The notes beneath the pieces were generated by a model that saw only the letters and a program-made list of their open reading frames with translations, searched no databases and was not told where the DNA came from. This document shows positions 58,101-63,578 of a stretch of DNA of 64,000 nt, one piece after another. How positions within the stretch are numbered: the stretch's first letter is position 1; each line of letters begins with the position of its first letter. The position numbers and the translations under genes are program-made. Source of the stretch: Mesostigma viride (Eukaryota > Streptophyta > Mesostigmatophyceae > Mesostigmatales > Mesostigmataceae); the NCBI GenBank assembly GCA_009746045.1, contig RPFO01000348.1, positions 626,401-690,400 of the forward strand. Reading direction: 5' to 3'.

Positions 58101-59146
58101 TGAGGACACACGCGCGCAGTGCAATACGGGTCCCCATCAATACACGCTTCTGGCCCGGTGGCAACAACAATCGCCCGTGACAGAGGCTGGCCACCAACGC
58201 CCACACAGCACACCATCGGAAAACTGTGCTACAAAAAAAGAACAGTTGCGAACATGCCACCCATGCGACGAAAACCCACCAGAAAGCCGACCATACTGGG
58301 TGCCCATGAACCCTCTCTACACCGCTTCTCTTTTCCCTCTCAACACCGCATGTTTTTGTTGGCCAAACCGCCACGCCACTCACACAGGCAAGGTTTTAAG
58401 ACCTTGCCTGCGCTCAGCCATGGGCTGAGCACAATGCCGGTTGCTCCCGGGAGCTGCGTACCCAGACAAATGCACCTGCACACAACACGTCAGCAGGCCC
58501 TCCCCTGCCCGAAAACATCATCATCATCATCATGCCACATCAGCAAACACTCCACCAGCAGCACACGCACACAGTAGCACCCACATCACACGTCAAGATA
58601 ACATTGGCAGCATGCCCCACGCAGCACCCAAAAGTGCTGCGACGCGTACCATTTCGTCAAAGCAAGTATGCCATATACAAGCTGCAATCAACCGCGTGCA
58701 GCTATTACTGTCAGCTCTAGCGTGGCCGCTACCCCCACAGCGCTTAGCGTAGCCATAGCCGCTCCGTGAACCGTCGTACCTCTTTGATGCCCATTTTCCC
58801 CCAGTCGCCGTCATCCTGCACGTCAAACGTAATAAAAACGATGTTGGACAGATGTCGTGCCCATTGAGCCCGCCTATTAGCTTCGTCAGACCTTGCTTTC
58901 GTGACGGCTACATCAGCCGAGACAGTAACAAATCAGGGAAGCGAAAAATAGCGTGGCAGAACGCCGAAAATTCACCTGCATCAGCCCTCCTTTAACCATG
59001 ATCTTCTGCCGCTCCGGAGGGACGCCGGTTAAGGTGAACAGCTGTGTCTTAAAAACCAACGGTGGCTGGCTGACGTCGATTTCCACATCCTTGAACAGCT
59101 CTTTCTGCCACTTGACGTGAACTGCAGCACGAATTCCGGAATCCAT
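37153..59146 (-). CDS. UBP6/USP14 proteasome-associated deubiquitinase, 15 exons, complete
   Basis: Ubiquitin carboxyl-terminal hydrolase that binds the 26S proteasome through its N-terminal UBL domain and trims ubiquitin chains. The spliced reading frame is 1,545 nt (514 aa; human USP14 is 494). UBL domain is at about residues 1-75. A linker with KLMMMGTADELP and VVFVEDL precedes the Cys box GLLNLGNTCYMNATLQCL (catalytic Cys120). QQDAEECW is at 205-212. SLPAYLTVQFVRFFWKK follows. The His box AVLTHKGRSADSGHYVAWVK has His466, WYKFDDDD has the Asp, and LSGGGDWHMAYICLYKAR is the C-terminus. Coding exons, 5' to 3': 59146-58976, 58815-58780, 58066-57956, 56142-56039, 55855-55723, 54765-54703, 53739-53528, 52526-52418, 50383-50295, 49437-49368, 47967-47887, 41324-41165, 40382-40296, 38098-38024, 37196-37153. 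All introns are GT-AG and phases agree throughout. It shares a 0.7-kb intergenic region with RAR1. Confidence 0.95.
37828..37958. repeat. Intron 14: duplicated 45-bp unit around an AT microsatellite
   Basis: Two copies of AGACAGT(G/A)CTACAA...CACACCAT (37,828-37,872 and 37,914-37,958) flank (TATAATA)n-type sequence. A TTTAGGGTTTAG tract lies just before, at about 37,804-37,815. Confidence 0.75.
38024..38098 (-). CDS. UBP6 exon 14
   Basis: Encodes QWYKFDDDDISVVTEEEVKK and LSGG (residues 477-501). It includes the Asp-rich strand after the catalytic His. Donor GTGCGT. Confidence 0.93.
38725..39074. repeat. Intron 13: 44-bp minisatellite, 8 copies
   Basis: Unit ATCAAAGACATCGATCAAAA plus GGGCGATCTATGGAGGCACG plus CCGT, eight times, with a few substitutions. 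The repeated peptide frames over it are artefacts. Confidence 0.93.
39323..40070. repeat. Intron 13: 54-bp minisatellite, 14 copies
   Basis: Unit TGCCTGGTCCATGCCCCACA plus CAAGAACTTGCGATCATGCG plus the rest, 14 copies with sparse variants. The period is a multiple of 3 and the unit lacks stops, so all six frames stay open for hundreds of codons. The array interrupts no exon and is spliced out with intron 13. Confidence 0.95.
40296..40382 (-). CDS. UBP6 exon 13 (His box)
   Basis: Encodes LYDLAAVLTHKGRSADSG, then HYVAWVKQDN (residues 447-476). It holds the catalytic His466 of the USP His box. Acceptor ACACAG (a GTGCAG lies 9 nt upstream), donor GTGCGC. Confidence 0.93.
41165..41324 (-). CDS. 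UBP6 exon 12
   Basis: Encodes TDLEVPKGELAAAPKADTDM, an Ala/Gly-rich loop, then KDKDKGKVAEVHPT. It corresponds to the variable insert before the His box in USP14. Phase requires donor G|GTGGGT at 41,164. A GTGCAC at 41,177 would break the frame. Confidence 0.85.
41731..41978. repeat. Intron 11: 49-bp minisatellite, about 5 copies
   Basis: Unit ATTATTACTTGCTCCATAGT plus AGTACATGGCTATTTGCTCC plus AGATGGAAG. A matching piece (AGTACATGGCTATTTGCTCC) reappears at 47,487-47,506 on the far side of the retrotransposon, so the element inserted into this array. Confidence 0.92.
41979..42116 (-). repeat. Split direct repeat B2
   Basis: 138 bp starting ATTCTATTAACCGTGGAACT; same as B1 at 42,573-42,710. 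It forms the 3' terminus of the element. Confidence 0.93.
42142..42575 (-). repeat. Split direct repeat A2
   Basis: 434 bp, nearly identical to A1 at 47,045-47,478. It contains a hairpin CCGGCAGC-TTACGTAA-GCTGCCGG-like core and a run TTTTTTGCG. It joins B1 through a shared ATT at 42,573-42,575, which is the predicted circle-junction sequence. Confidence 0.93.
42573..42710 (-). repeat. Split direct repeat B1
   Basis: 138-bp copy of B2, lying between the end of the pol frame (42,783) and A2. Confidence 0.93.
42783..45212 (-). CDS. Pol of the YR element: RT-RNase H-(2A-like)-tyrosine recombinase
   Basis: Open frame of about 810 codons without its own ATG (the first usable codon is GTG at 45,221). 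It is entered by a -1 shift from ORF1 at 45,206-45,212. Residues are counted from 45,221. RT has SDLVSYYYSIEVP (29-41), PVLKVLAMGHSHAV (69-82) and TIDDLV (154-159, catalytic Asp pair). RNase H has SDAS (317-320), NEKE (394-397), VDSTAALG (423-430) and PADGVSR (471-477). The 2A-like GIHPNPGP is at 496-503. The tyrosine recombinase has YLRISEALNL (Arg646), TSKGK (Lys682/684), HGLRHGGATH (His741, Arg744), GRGRW (Trp767) and HYVGLH (Tyr776). All catalytic residues are present. Many related elements encode the recombinase in a separate or overlapping frame. Confidence 0.93.
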   Translation of the reverse strand, partial: PPKILLPHLGILVEVYIKGWCYCAKSDLVSYYYSIEVPEWWWDYQGLPSVWSTSVGLAGPRRKVWPVLKVLAMGHSHAVALGEAIHEMVLYMTGALDPRRQVNYLSSAGELTLVRDECGQPLRLAIEYKEERAGELQIDLENPPAPMLSITIDDLVASNGRTCEAVNQLITRAIEEGYLPNNLVPSKEKTKMASLEGDELEALGVVHRRNGVLEPTVKQLNLVIAHTQAILTRGRATAEGLAAVLGRWLWLQMLSRSCLSIWQQCFKFISLQGWGQRSWVLWAGVREELECALALAPMLRVDRSAPLAREVVASDASTYGQGVVYATMEPGDVTELARAREVRGYPTLLIPSEVAYAGPRPLSARAQQAITSQQWRVGVRSRWRDPGMHINEKEVRAAVKGVERSARSLANRGKRVVRLVDSTAALGCLAKGRSSSHKLNKQCRRLCALTLATGSRSQWVWTPSALQPADGVSRGQSMATFLAGWVRDLTAEGIHPNPGPPAPVSYLPLLEGKVKPATLLAYRRGLDSLLTWWEAGGRADGSSSRADTLEETFCAYVAWAHFRGYSRQVCVNALMGLQLYYPGMVKRWDLARGVLAGWKTLVPPRAPPPIPWEAAFALASTMVMQGQRLAGLLVVIVFRHYLRISEALNLRVGHVRLQPDVRLGPAQRGALLLRSTKTSKGKTQSVVVEDVMSETILRHCIAGKHAWEAVFPFTYPQFRRIWQAASQALGVAQIFTIHGLRHGGATHDFLAGRSMGDIQGRGRWLSSSTVAHYVGLHRSLEVQLPEVILRAMAACPPRAWRAILKLPST
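45047..46957 (-). CDS. ORF1 of the YR element: gag-like protein plus RT N-terminus
   Basis: ATG at 46,957, 636 codons. It begins MPKGRKATGGQAARGEDG and has a helical N-terminal half, an acidic patch (QDDEEDEEGEVAAE) and a second helical domain (WRNMENRKIVMNIALAMDTL). No zinc knuckle is seen. The last part, FGVAKGVGELRFIVNRKLGN and LLWVDPP, is already RT (motifs 1-2). The natural product therefore continues into the pol frame, and the codons after about 45,206 in this frame are probably not used. It overlaps pol by 175 nt in the -1 relation. Confidence 0.8.
   Translation of the reverse strand: MPKGRKATGGQAARGEDGTPTPRAAAASHAPVAFSAKKKQLATLLAKCISPAEAVGAVEQVFGAEDWVTDASSWSSSQLKSVVQLLADHVDVGDVLDARDPNGTLVAKLLAVADLAADEEEDQALPPTTPAQRKMAKPKGAAKVSAGGGAVGKEMRARLATFVGAPPETENQDDEEDEEGEVAAEKFMQGLKAALGGMEGAGSHFKASKGVALPSRAKSVKYRVSERVLPGVLEDASDNGMGIRSWVMTVKPGNWRNMENRKIVMNIALAMDTLLKELGSAAGELVGMEYLMRVVAALLQVEGKEGGVEGGQPPPAIGGGGCTVSHPGCQGSSPNCHPLGQAQQGSTSREIESQRDRSLFPLPYPLRPAYTAWGRVRSARRRQRATRRHREYTLQCKVVRWLNWLWGGGQDPPPNPRGACSKGREEALARVKRHCTWHSRRVGGVATGQEQEGADAIYGKQNKYEQLRADAVSLPKAEVAGKARLLDLLAMRPSWREIYASEENCIKPAVVASAKYWNVPKPSRGCSMAEWGKLMSRAAGVGMVAFRERRPKWVDGCFGVAKGVGELRFIVNRKLGNLLWVDPPRSCYPTWASSWRSTSKAGATAPRATSCHTTIPSRCPSGGGTTKGFLVCGRLA
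45206..45212 (-). promoter_or_regulatory. Candidate -1 ribosomal frameshift site C CCC CCA
   Basis: On the minus strand GAC CCC CCA AGA (ORF1 frame) can slip to GAC CCC CCC AAG. That joins LLWVDPP to KILLPHLG and restores an uninterrupted RT. The heptamer fits the X XXY YYZ rule for -1 slippage. A simple one-base deletion is the alternative. Confidence 0.5.
47045..47478 (-). repeat. Split direct repeat A1
   Basis: 5' terminal repeat of the YR element, identical to A2 except for about one base. It ends with CCACGATT at the junction with minisatellite sequence (ATTAGCTTAGTACATGGC). Confidence 0.93.
47887..47967 (-). CDS. UBP6 exon 11
   Basis: Encodes PVQFPTVFDAFDFCAPELQE, then RLSKRRK (residues 367-393). 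It matches the KFPLMLD.YE.CTPELQ segment of USP14. Donor GTGAGC. Confidence 0.93.
49368..49437 (-). CDS. UBP6 exon 10
   Basis: Encodes YLTVQFVRFFWKKDTQQKAK, then ILR (residues 344-366). This is the conserved strand before the switching segment. Donor GTCGGT is the least typical in the gene but is required by phase. Confidence 0.92.
49929..50139. repeat. Intron 9: (CCCCA)n array, about 42 copies
   Basis: Nearly perfect pentanucleotide array. The transcript strand reads (TGGGG)n, with strong G-quadruplex potential. Slight irregularity (CCCA units) occurs in the first 60 bp. Confidence 0.95.
50224..50250. repeat. Intron 9: C27 homopolymer
   Basis: 27 consecutive C (G in the transcript), only 44 nt after the exon 9 donor. 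Confidence 0.95.
50295..50383 (-). CDS. UBP6 exon 9
   Basis: Encodes GLVEELEKNSPALGRSAVWK, then KTSRISSLP (residues 314-343). It corresponds to GLKL.LQEEI.K.S..L.R...Y...S.ISRLPAYL in animals. Donor GTGAGT. The first 21 bp plus the acceptor context are duplicated at 50,474-50,494. Confidence 0.93.
50474..50494 (-). repeat. Intron 8: duplicated edge of exon 9
   Basis: GCTCCTCCACCAGGCCCTGGC is identical to 50,368-50,388, which spans the exon 9 acceptor and its first codons. The copy is 106 bp upstream in transcript order and carries its own AG. Confidence 0.85.
51111..51775. repeat. Intron 8: 61-bp minisatellite with alternating (122-bp) units
   Basis: About 11 copies with TTATGTGCTACATTTATAAA and ATGCGTGGCCACCCACCATA. 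The core alternates ACTATAG and ACTAAAG from unit to unit, so the true repeating block is a 122-bp dimer. Confidence 0.93.
51786..51866. repeat. Intron 8: 40-bp tandem duplication
   Basis: Two adjacent copies of ATGATGCTTGGCCACGTGAG plus ACAACAGACTTCCCCTCCTT. Confidence 0.92.
52037..52369. repeat. Intron 8: 12-bp array (CCCCATGCCTTG)n, about 27 copies
   Basis: Units alternate CCTTG and CCTCG, ATG and ATA. The transcript strand is (CAAGGCATGGGG)n, G-rich. It lies 50 bp from exon 8. The period is a multiple of 3, so long repeat-peptide frames arise on both strands. Confidence 0.93.
52418..52526 (-). CDS. UBP6 exon 8
   Basis: Encodes LKCEESDEVQSSSEKIFSLK, then CHISADVNFLHDGLKH (residues 278-313). 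This is the TMKCTES...L.C.I...V..L..GLK segment of USP14. Donor GTGAGT. Confidence 0.93.
53428..53462 (-). repeat. Intron 7: duplicated 3' edge of exon 7 with a donor
   Basis: GCACTCACCTGTGCACCATG and the following 15 bases repeat 53,520-53,554, which covers the exon 7 end and its GTGAGT donor. The copy reads CACAG|GTGAGT, closer to a consensus donor than the used CACAA|GTGAGT. Use of it would add 92 nt and break the frame. Confidence 0.88.
53528..53739 (-). CDS. UBP6 exon 7
   Basis: Encodes DAEECWSQLLTVLSQRLNLL, a Gly/Ser/Ala-rich loop, then KSVFAIDMVH (residues 207-277). D.ECW is a USP core motif, and the loop replaces the variable insert of USP14. Donor GTGAGT. Confidence 0.94.
54442..54686. 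repeat. Intron 6: 46-bp minisatellite, 5 copies
   Basis: Unit with GTAATGGTCATGAACTTATT, ATCGTAGCAAAATATTCAGT and AAATAA. It begins 16 nt after the exon 6 donor in transcript order. Confidence 0.93.
54703..54765 (-). CDS. UBP6 exon 6
   Basis: Encodes VLREKYPQFAQRGNTGGFMQQ (residues 186-206), the L....P.FA..G..G..MQQ segment preceding DAEECW. Donor GTGCGC. Confidence 0.93.
54768..54985. repeat. Intron 5: 11-bp array and 63-bp duplication
   Basis: (CCCATCATCAG)n, about 7 copies (54,770-54,846). It is followed by two copies of a 63-bp unit (GGCGGCCGCACGCAGGTTGT...GCGCCATACA) at 54,862-54,985. Confidence 0.9.
55258..55680. repeat. Intron 5: 25-bp minisatellite, about 17 copies
   Basis: Unit CCACAGACTTCTCCCCACCCACCAA with a few variants. 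The transcript strand is TTGGTGGGTGGGGAGAAGTC..., G-rich. It lies 43 bp from exon 5. Confidence 0.95.
55723..55855 (-). CDS. UBP6 exon 5
   Basis: Encodes YSENAPTQPSFESTQSHKLA, then LATKEVFRDLATSKQPVAPF and KFLM (residues 142-185). It is the helical segment after the Cys box. Donor GTGAGC. Confidence 0.94.
56039..56142 (-). CDS. UBP6 exon 4 (Cys box)
   Basis: Encodes KDYRAGLLNLGNTCYMNATL, then QCLAAVPGLRSALE (residues 107-141). It contains the nucleophile Cys120 in GNTCYMN. Donor GTAAGG. Confidence 0.96.
56604..57693. repeat. Intron 3: 40-bp minisatellite, 27 copies
   Basis: Unit GGGTGTGTTCTACAGGGAAC plus GCATGGCCATGACCACGCAC. One junction near 56,998 is 42 bp. Few substitutions (GGCC for GACC, CAGTG for CAGGG), with the variants grouped at the right end. 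Confidence 0.96.
57956..58066 (-). CDS. UBP6 exon 3
   Basis: Encodes GQKLMMMGTADELPPEPTQP, then VVFVEDLPEAEQASAFL (residues 70-106), the conserved UBL-to-USP linker (LMMMG.AD.LP...VFVEDM in other species). Donor GTGTGT. Confidence 0.94.
58780..58815 (-). CDS. UBP6 exon 2
   Basis: A 36-nt micro-exon encoding DDGDWGKMGIKE (residues 58-69), matching the DDDWG...IK end of the UBL domain. Donor GTACGA. Confidence 0.9.
58976..59146 (-). CDS. UBP6 exon 1 (UBL domain, start codon)
   Basis: ATG at 59,146. Encodes MDSGIRAAVHVKWQKELFKD ... PPERQKIMVKGGLMQ (residues 1-57). V.VKW......V......P...FK.QLF.LTGVPPERQKIM..G is the USP14-type ubiquitin-like domain. An upstream in-frame Met (59,233) is less likely because the family starts directly before the UBL. 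Confidence 0.92.
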
Positions 59147-59845
59147 GTGGCACAAGTCAAAGCAAAACCTTCCCCGTAAGGCCCTGAAAAAGGAGAAAAC
59201 ATTGTGCACCTGGAGAACTCGCAACATGCACATGTCGGCACGGCGCCGGAATGGAAACGACAGAGACCGACGATTCGAAAAAACTCCAATAAGCGAAAGT
59301 TCGTCAATACATGCCTTTAAGACCCATGGAGGTAGACTAATGACGAAAGTGGACCCTCCTGAGGAACGTTAGAAAAGGAATACTGAGGTTTAGGTATCAA
59401 ACGTTTCAAGTCTGCAGCCGAACGTCCATCGCTCACTCGTCTGGTCGTTGGTGACAAGCTTTGGTGACAAGCCCGGGTCGCCAACAAATTGCCCTGCCTG
59501 GCAAAGGTCTCTGTCTTTCCTCGCGCGCCTGCGAGGTGTACGGAGCGCTCCTGATGCGTGTACGGAGAATGAATGTAAATTTAGCCGCCCTTCTCTATAC
59601 CAATCACGAGGAACTTGAACTACAGAGGTTAAACCCGGAAAAATCTGCAGGGACTCGAGCCAGGCCACGCTCTGGCATGACATTAACTGACTGGTTTTGT
59701 CGCAAGGCACGGAGTACCAGACCCAAAACATGGTGGCTCGCAGGAAAACAGCTCGCGTTTCGCACCGACTACGTTTTCGACTGCCTGCCTTGATCTAGCA
59801 TCCTTGCGTGCTCATTTATAGACAATTACAGGCAGTGCCAGACAT
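59147..59845. promoter_or_regulatory. Divergent intergenic region between UBP6 and RAR1
   Basis: About 700 bp between the two start codons, which face away from each other. It must hold both 5' UTRs and promoters. No TATA box is obvious, and no other gene is seen in it. Confidence 0.6.
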
Positions 59846-59944
59846 ATGGAGCCTGGCAAACCCCAGCGGTGCCAGCGCATCGGCTGCGATGCCTTTTTCA
59901 CGGAAGACAATAATCCCGATGGCTCCTGTACTCACCACCCGGGA
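59846..59944 (+). CDS. RAR1 exon 1
   Basis: ATG at 59,846. Encodes [20 protein letters not shown], then [13 protein letters not shown]. Donor GTAAGT. Confidence 0.94.
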
Positions 59945-62900
59945 GTAAGTCTACTTTTTTCCTGGCATAATATATATGTTGTTCTGCCCTAAATGTACCG
60001 TTCGTGGGTATGTTTTACTCGCCACCAAAAGACATCCCCTTGAATGTGCGTATATCTAACTCCTGGCCCACCTGTCTTCGTTTCACCCGAACGTGCTGCG
60101 CGGGGTACCTGGCGCTGGCGCGACATATTTCTGAACTGCCACCGCCTGAACTCTGCAGGCGGTACGTTGTTGGCGCTTTACATGTGCATACCGAAGCTCT
60201 TTCCGCATATAGGCTGCATCATGACGCCGATTCGAGCGTGCTATACATATTCGCGACGCATCTTGTTGTTTCCCAGCTGCTGGCTGGTGCCGTCCTCACC
60301 AGCGGTGATCAGGTGGGTTCACCTTTCTCCTCGTCACTCATTCCGTTTCGTGTGTGCAGCCTCAGTTCCACGACGGCATGAAGGAGTGGTCATGCTGCAA
60401 GAAGCGAAGCCATGACTTCTCCATGTTCATGGAGATCCCTGGGTGAGCGTCTATGCAACACGTGACGTTGTCACAAGCACCGGCTTTTTTGCCACAGAGA
60501 AGCAGCAAATGGGGGCAAGCGCTTGGCAGGGTTTCAACGCCACGTGGCTTGGAGCTCCGTCACATGAGCAGTCTTTGGTGTGCCATGAATCCACCCTTTC
60601 CTTTCCATCCAGCGTGGCAGACCCTTGCATCAACACGTATCTATTTATCTTATTCTGGTTCCGGATGCCACGTGCCCTTATTCCTGCCATGCCCTCACGC
60701 CCCTTATTCCTGTTATTCCTGTCACCTGTCACACTTGCTACCGCCCCTGTCACGCCCCTCATGCCCCTTATTATTCCTGTCACCTGTCACCCTCGCTACC
60801 GCCCCATCCCACCAGCTGCACCGTGGGCAAGCACACGCTGGAGAAGCCGCCCAAGCCCATCGCAAGCAGCAATGCGGCGAGCGGGGTGGTGGCGGCGGCG
60901 CCTGTGAAGGTGGCGGGTGCCAGCAAGGCCGAAAAGTACCCACACTGCCCCCGCTGCCGACAAGGGTTCTTCTGCTCGGAGCACCCGGATGAAGGTGGGT
61001 TTTATGCCCAGCTGTGGGCATGCCCATTGTTAGCAGTATCTATCGTTACTATCAATGTATTAGTTATTATTATTATTATTGTTGTTATCATTATTATTAC
61101 TGTTATTAGCAACTCGAAACACGATGCTGGCACCTGGATGACGGTGCGCCCGCCAGCCATGAGCATGCACAGGGCTCAAGTGCTCAAGTGCTGGCATGGG
61201 CGGCATGGCAAGGTTACAACGTGCCAACATGGCGTGGGTGACGTTGCGGGTGACAGTAAGCACTGCTCCCGTTTGTGAGCATTCAAAGGATGATCGTTTT
61301 CGTTAGTTAGTTAGCGACTTTGCATCCGCCGTGCTAGGTCTGGAAGGCAAGCCACAGGCTCGGTCAAACTGCTCATGGGGCGAGTCGGGCAACTGCTCCG
61401 TGTGGCGCGCCTGTGGGTACGTACGGCGAGTGACTCAGTGAATCAACGGGCAAGTTTATTAGTTAGCATGCTGACATCTCTGACAGGCCAAGTGTGGCGT
61501 TTTACAGTGTGCCGCTCCCGTGATAGGGTCCGCCACTCGGTTGTTGGTAGCCAGGTTTGCAGCCCTTTGTTGGTAGCCTTGTGTGACGTCCGCATTTCCC
61601 TCGAGGATGCGGGCCTTGGCGGCAAGGTTGTCGAACACTTCCCAAGTCCACCCCAGTGCGCAACCACACATCATGCCACATGACCTGAAGATCACTTCTG
61701 GGGGGTAGAGGTGTGGAATGAACCCTGGCCTTGCTGTGCCCGTGCTGTGCCGCACCTCGTGTTAATGCTATCGCCTGCTCTGGGAAGGCTGCGTGCTTAT
61801 ACCGCCCATCTTTTATGCTTATGCGTTGGCCATACCCTCTATCATTTCTCTCTGTTCTGTCTCTCAAGTGCTCTAACGCTCGGCTCCCTACACATCCTAC
61901 CTATGCGTGACATCGCCCAACAGGCCCAGGCGCCCCCAAGCCCACGCCTGCCCCTGCCCCTGCGCCCGTGGTCATCCCCCCCCCAAAGCCGGCAGCCCCC
62001 CTGGTATCTGTGGCGCCCGACGTGGAACAGCTGTGCAAGAACAAGTCATGTGGGCGCAAGTATAAGGAGATGGACAATAGCGACGAGGCATGCTCCTACC
62101 ACCCGGGGCCCCCCATTTTCCACGAGCGCAAGAAAGGGGTAGGTTGGCGGGAGTGTAAGAGAGTTACTGTAAGCGCAGTAAAGGGGTAGATTGTAGCCAT
62201 GCACGCAGTAAAGGGTAGGTCCTAGGTGTGCGTGCAAGAAGAAAGGGACAAGTCGGAGCCATGCATGCAGTAAAGGGTAGGGTAAGCGTGGGCGCAAGAA
62301 AGGGTACCCCTAGGAGCGTTGGGTTGAGGTATCAACTTTATTTGCTTCCGCGTGCGTCCTCATGCGTAAAAATCGTGACAGGGAGGGCGGTTCCCATTTT
62401 GGGCCAGGCTTGCATCGCCCCGCTCCATCATCAGTACTGTGTGGTGGACGACCATGGTTAGCACAGACATGCTATGGGCCGCCATCGTGCGGGGAACCGC
62501 ACGGCTTCTTGGCCGAAGAACATTTCATGCTCCCAACATGCCCCCCCCTGACCATTGCTCGCGAGAGGTACCATACATGAGTCAACCTCCTTGAACGCAC
62601 TGTGTGAATGCCTTGGCTCTGAGCCTTGTGTGTGAGCCTTTTCTCCTTTTCTGGACAAAGACATGGCTTGATGATGCCCACGGCCGGCCAAGGTTTTTGC
62701 ACCTCCCTGGTTCGAAACCTATCTTTCATCCATGGGTGATACCTCTGCTGCTGGAACAAGGGCCTGGGCTTGCCTCTCCTGCCGGATGGGGGGGGAAGGG
62801 GGGGTGGGGGGGATGGGGGGATGGGGGGGATGGGGGGGATGGGGGGGGATGGGGGGGATGGGGGGGATGGGGCGATGGGGGCGATGGGGGGATGGGGGGG

Positions 62901-63578
62901 AAGGGGGGTTGGGGGGAGATGGGGGGGTGGGGGGGGATGGGGGGATGGGGGGGATGGGGGGATGGGGGGGATGGGGGAAATGGGGGGATGGGGGGGATGG
63001 GGGGAGGGGGGTGGGGGGGATGGGGGGGATGGGGGGGATGGGGGGATGGGGATGGGGGGGGGGGATGGGGGGATGGGGGGATGGGGGATGGGGGGATGGG
63101 GGGGGATGGGGGATGGGGGGGATGGGGGGATGGGGGGGATGGGGGGATGGGGGGGATGGGGGGAAAATGGGGGGGGGGATGACGACCAAGATGGGCATGG
63201 CATAAATTGTACGGCAGCTTCAGTCATCATGGATGCCCGTTGCCGAGCATCTGTCTGGGGGAGCTTCTATTTGATCTGCTAAAATGATAATCGGGGTGGT
63301 CATCATTCATCCCAGTGAAATGACCCTGAAAAAAATATGAAAAAGAACTGTACTTGATATGCTCTTTAGATTTCTGTTGTCTTTCTGGCTGGCTCACTAA
63401 TGTAGGAATTTACGTGACATCCCATGTGCACCTCTTCGTATCACTCCCTTTGGCATTGATGTCCACCCCCCTGCGGTGCCTGCAGTGGGGGTGCTGCAAC
63501 GTCCATGTATACGACTTTGACGAGTTCATGAGCATCCCGCCGTGCACACGGGGCCGGCACAATGCCAACGCCGGATAA
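59846..63578 (+). CDS. RAR1-type CHORD protein (HSP90/SGT1 co-chaperone), 5 exons, complete
   Basis: The spliced frame is 669 nt (222 aa; barley RAR1 is 232 aa). Exons: 59846-59944, 60360-60442, 60816-60994, 61924-62138, 63486-63578; all introns GT-AG and phases consistent. CHORD-I zinc ligands are Cys9, Cys14, Cys28, His31, Cys45, Cys46, His51, Cys62, His67. The plant-type CCCH motif is Cys105, Cys108, Cys114, His117 ([13 protein letters not shown]). CHORD-II has Cys158, Cys163, Cys177, His180, Cys195, Cys196, Cys212, His217. It ends GRHNANAG-stop, like plant RAR1, without the CS domain of animal CHORDC1. In plants RAR1 works with SGT1 and HSP90 to stabilise immune receptors. In an alga a general co-chaperone role is the safer inference. 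Confidence 0.95.
60360..60442 (+). CDS. RAR1 exon 2
   Basis: Encodes [20 protein letters not shown], then SMFMEIP (residues 34-61). FHDG.K.WSCC is the CHORD core. Acceptor TGCAG, donor GTGAGC. Confidence 0.95.
60816..60994 (+). CDS. RAR1 exon 3
   Basis: Completes CHORD-I (CTVGKH), then a linker, then the plant-specific CCCH motif ([16 protein letters not shown]). Donor GTGGGT. Confidence 0.94.
61924..62138 (+). CDS. RAR1 exon 4
   Basis: Pro/Ala-rich linker, then the first half of CHORD-II ([36 protein letters not shown]). Acceptors CAACAG and, 6 nt on, GCCCAG both keep the frame. Donor GTAGGT. Confidence 0.93.
62788..63180 (+). repeat. RAR1 intron 4: (GGGGGGAT)n-type G-rich array
   Basis: About 390 bp of G4-G9 runs separated by AT, T or A, on the RAR1 sense strand. 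Extreme G skew and G-quadruplex potential. No fixed period. The Gly/Trp/Met and Pro/His frames over it are artefacts. Confidence 0.95.
63486..63578 (+). CDS. RAR1 exon 5 (last)
   Basis: Encodes [20 protein letters not shown], then [10 protein letters not shown] and TAA at 63,576-63,578. W.CC.VHV..FDEFM.IPPC..G.HN is the CHORD-II end. Acceptor TGCAG. Confidence 0.95.
   Translation, partial: WGCCNVHVYDFDEFMSIPPCTRGRHNANAG

Noticed and set aside
62472-63282. Pro/Ser- and Gly/Met/Trp-rich long frames
   Set aside because: Translation of the G-rich array in RAR1 intron 4.
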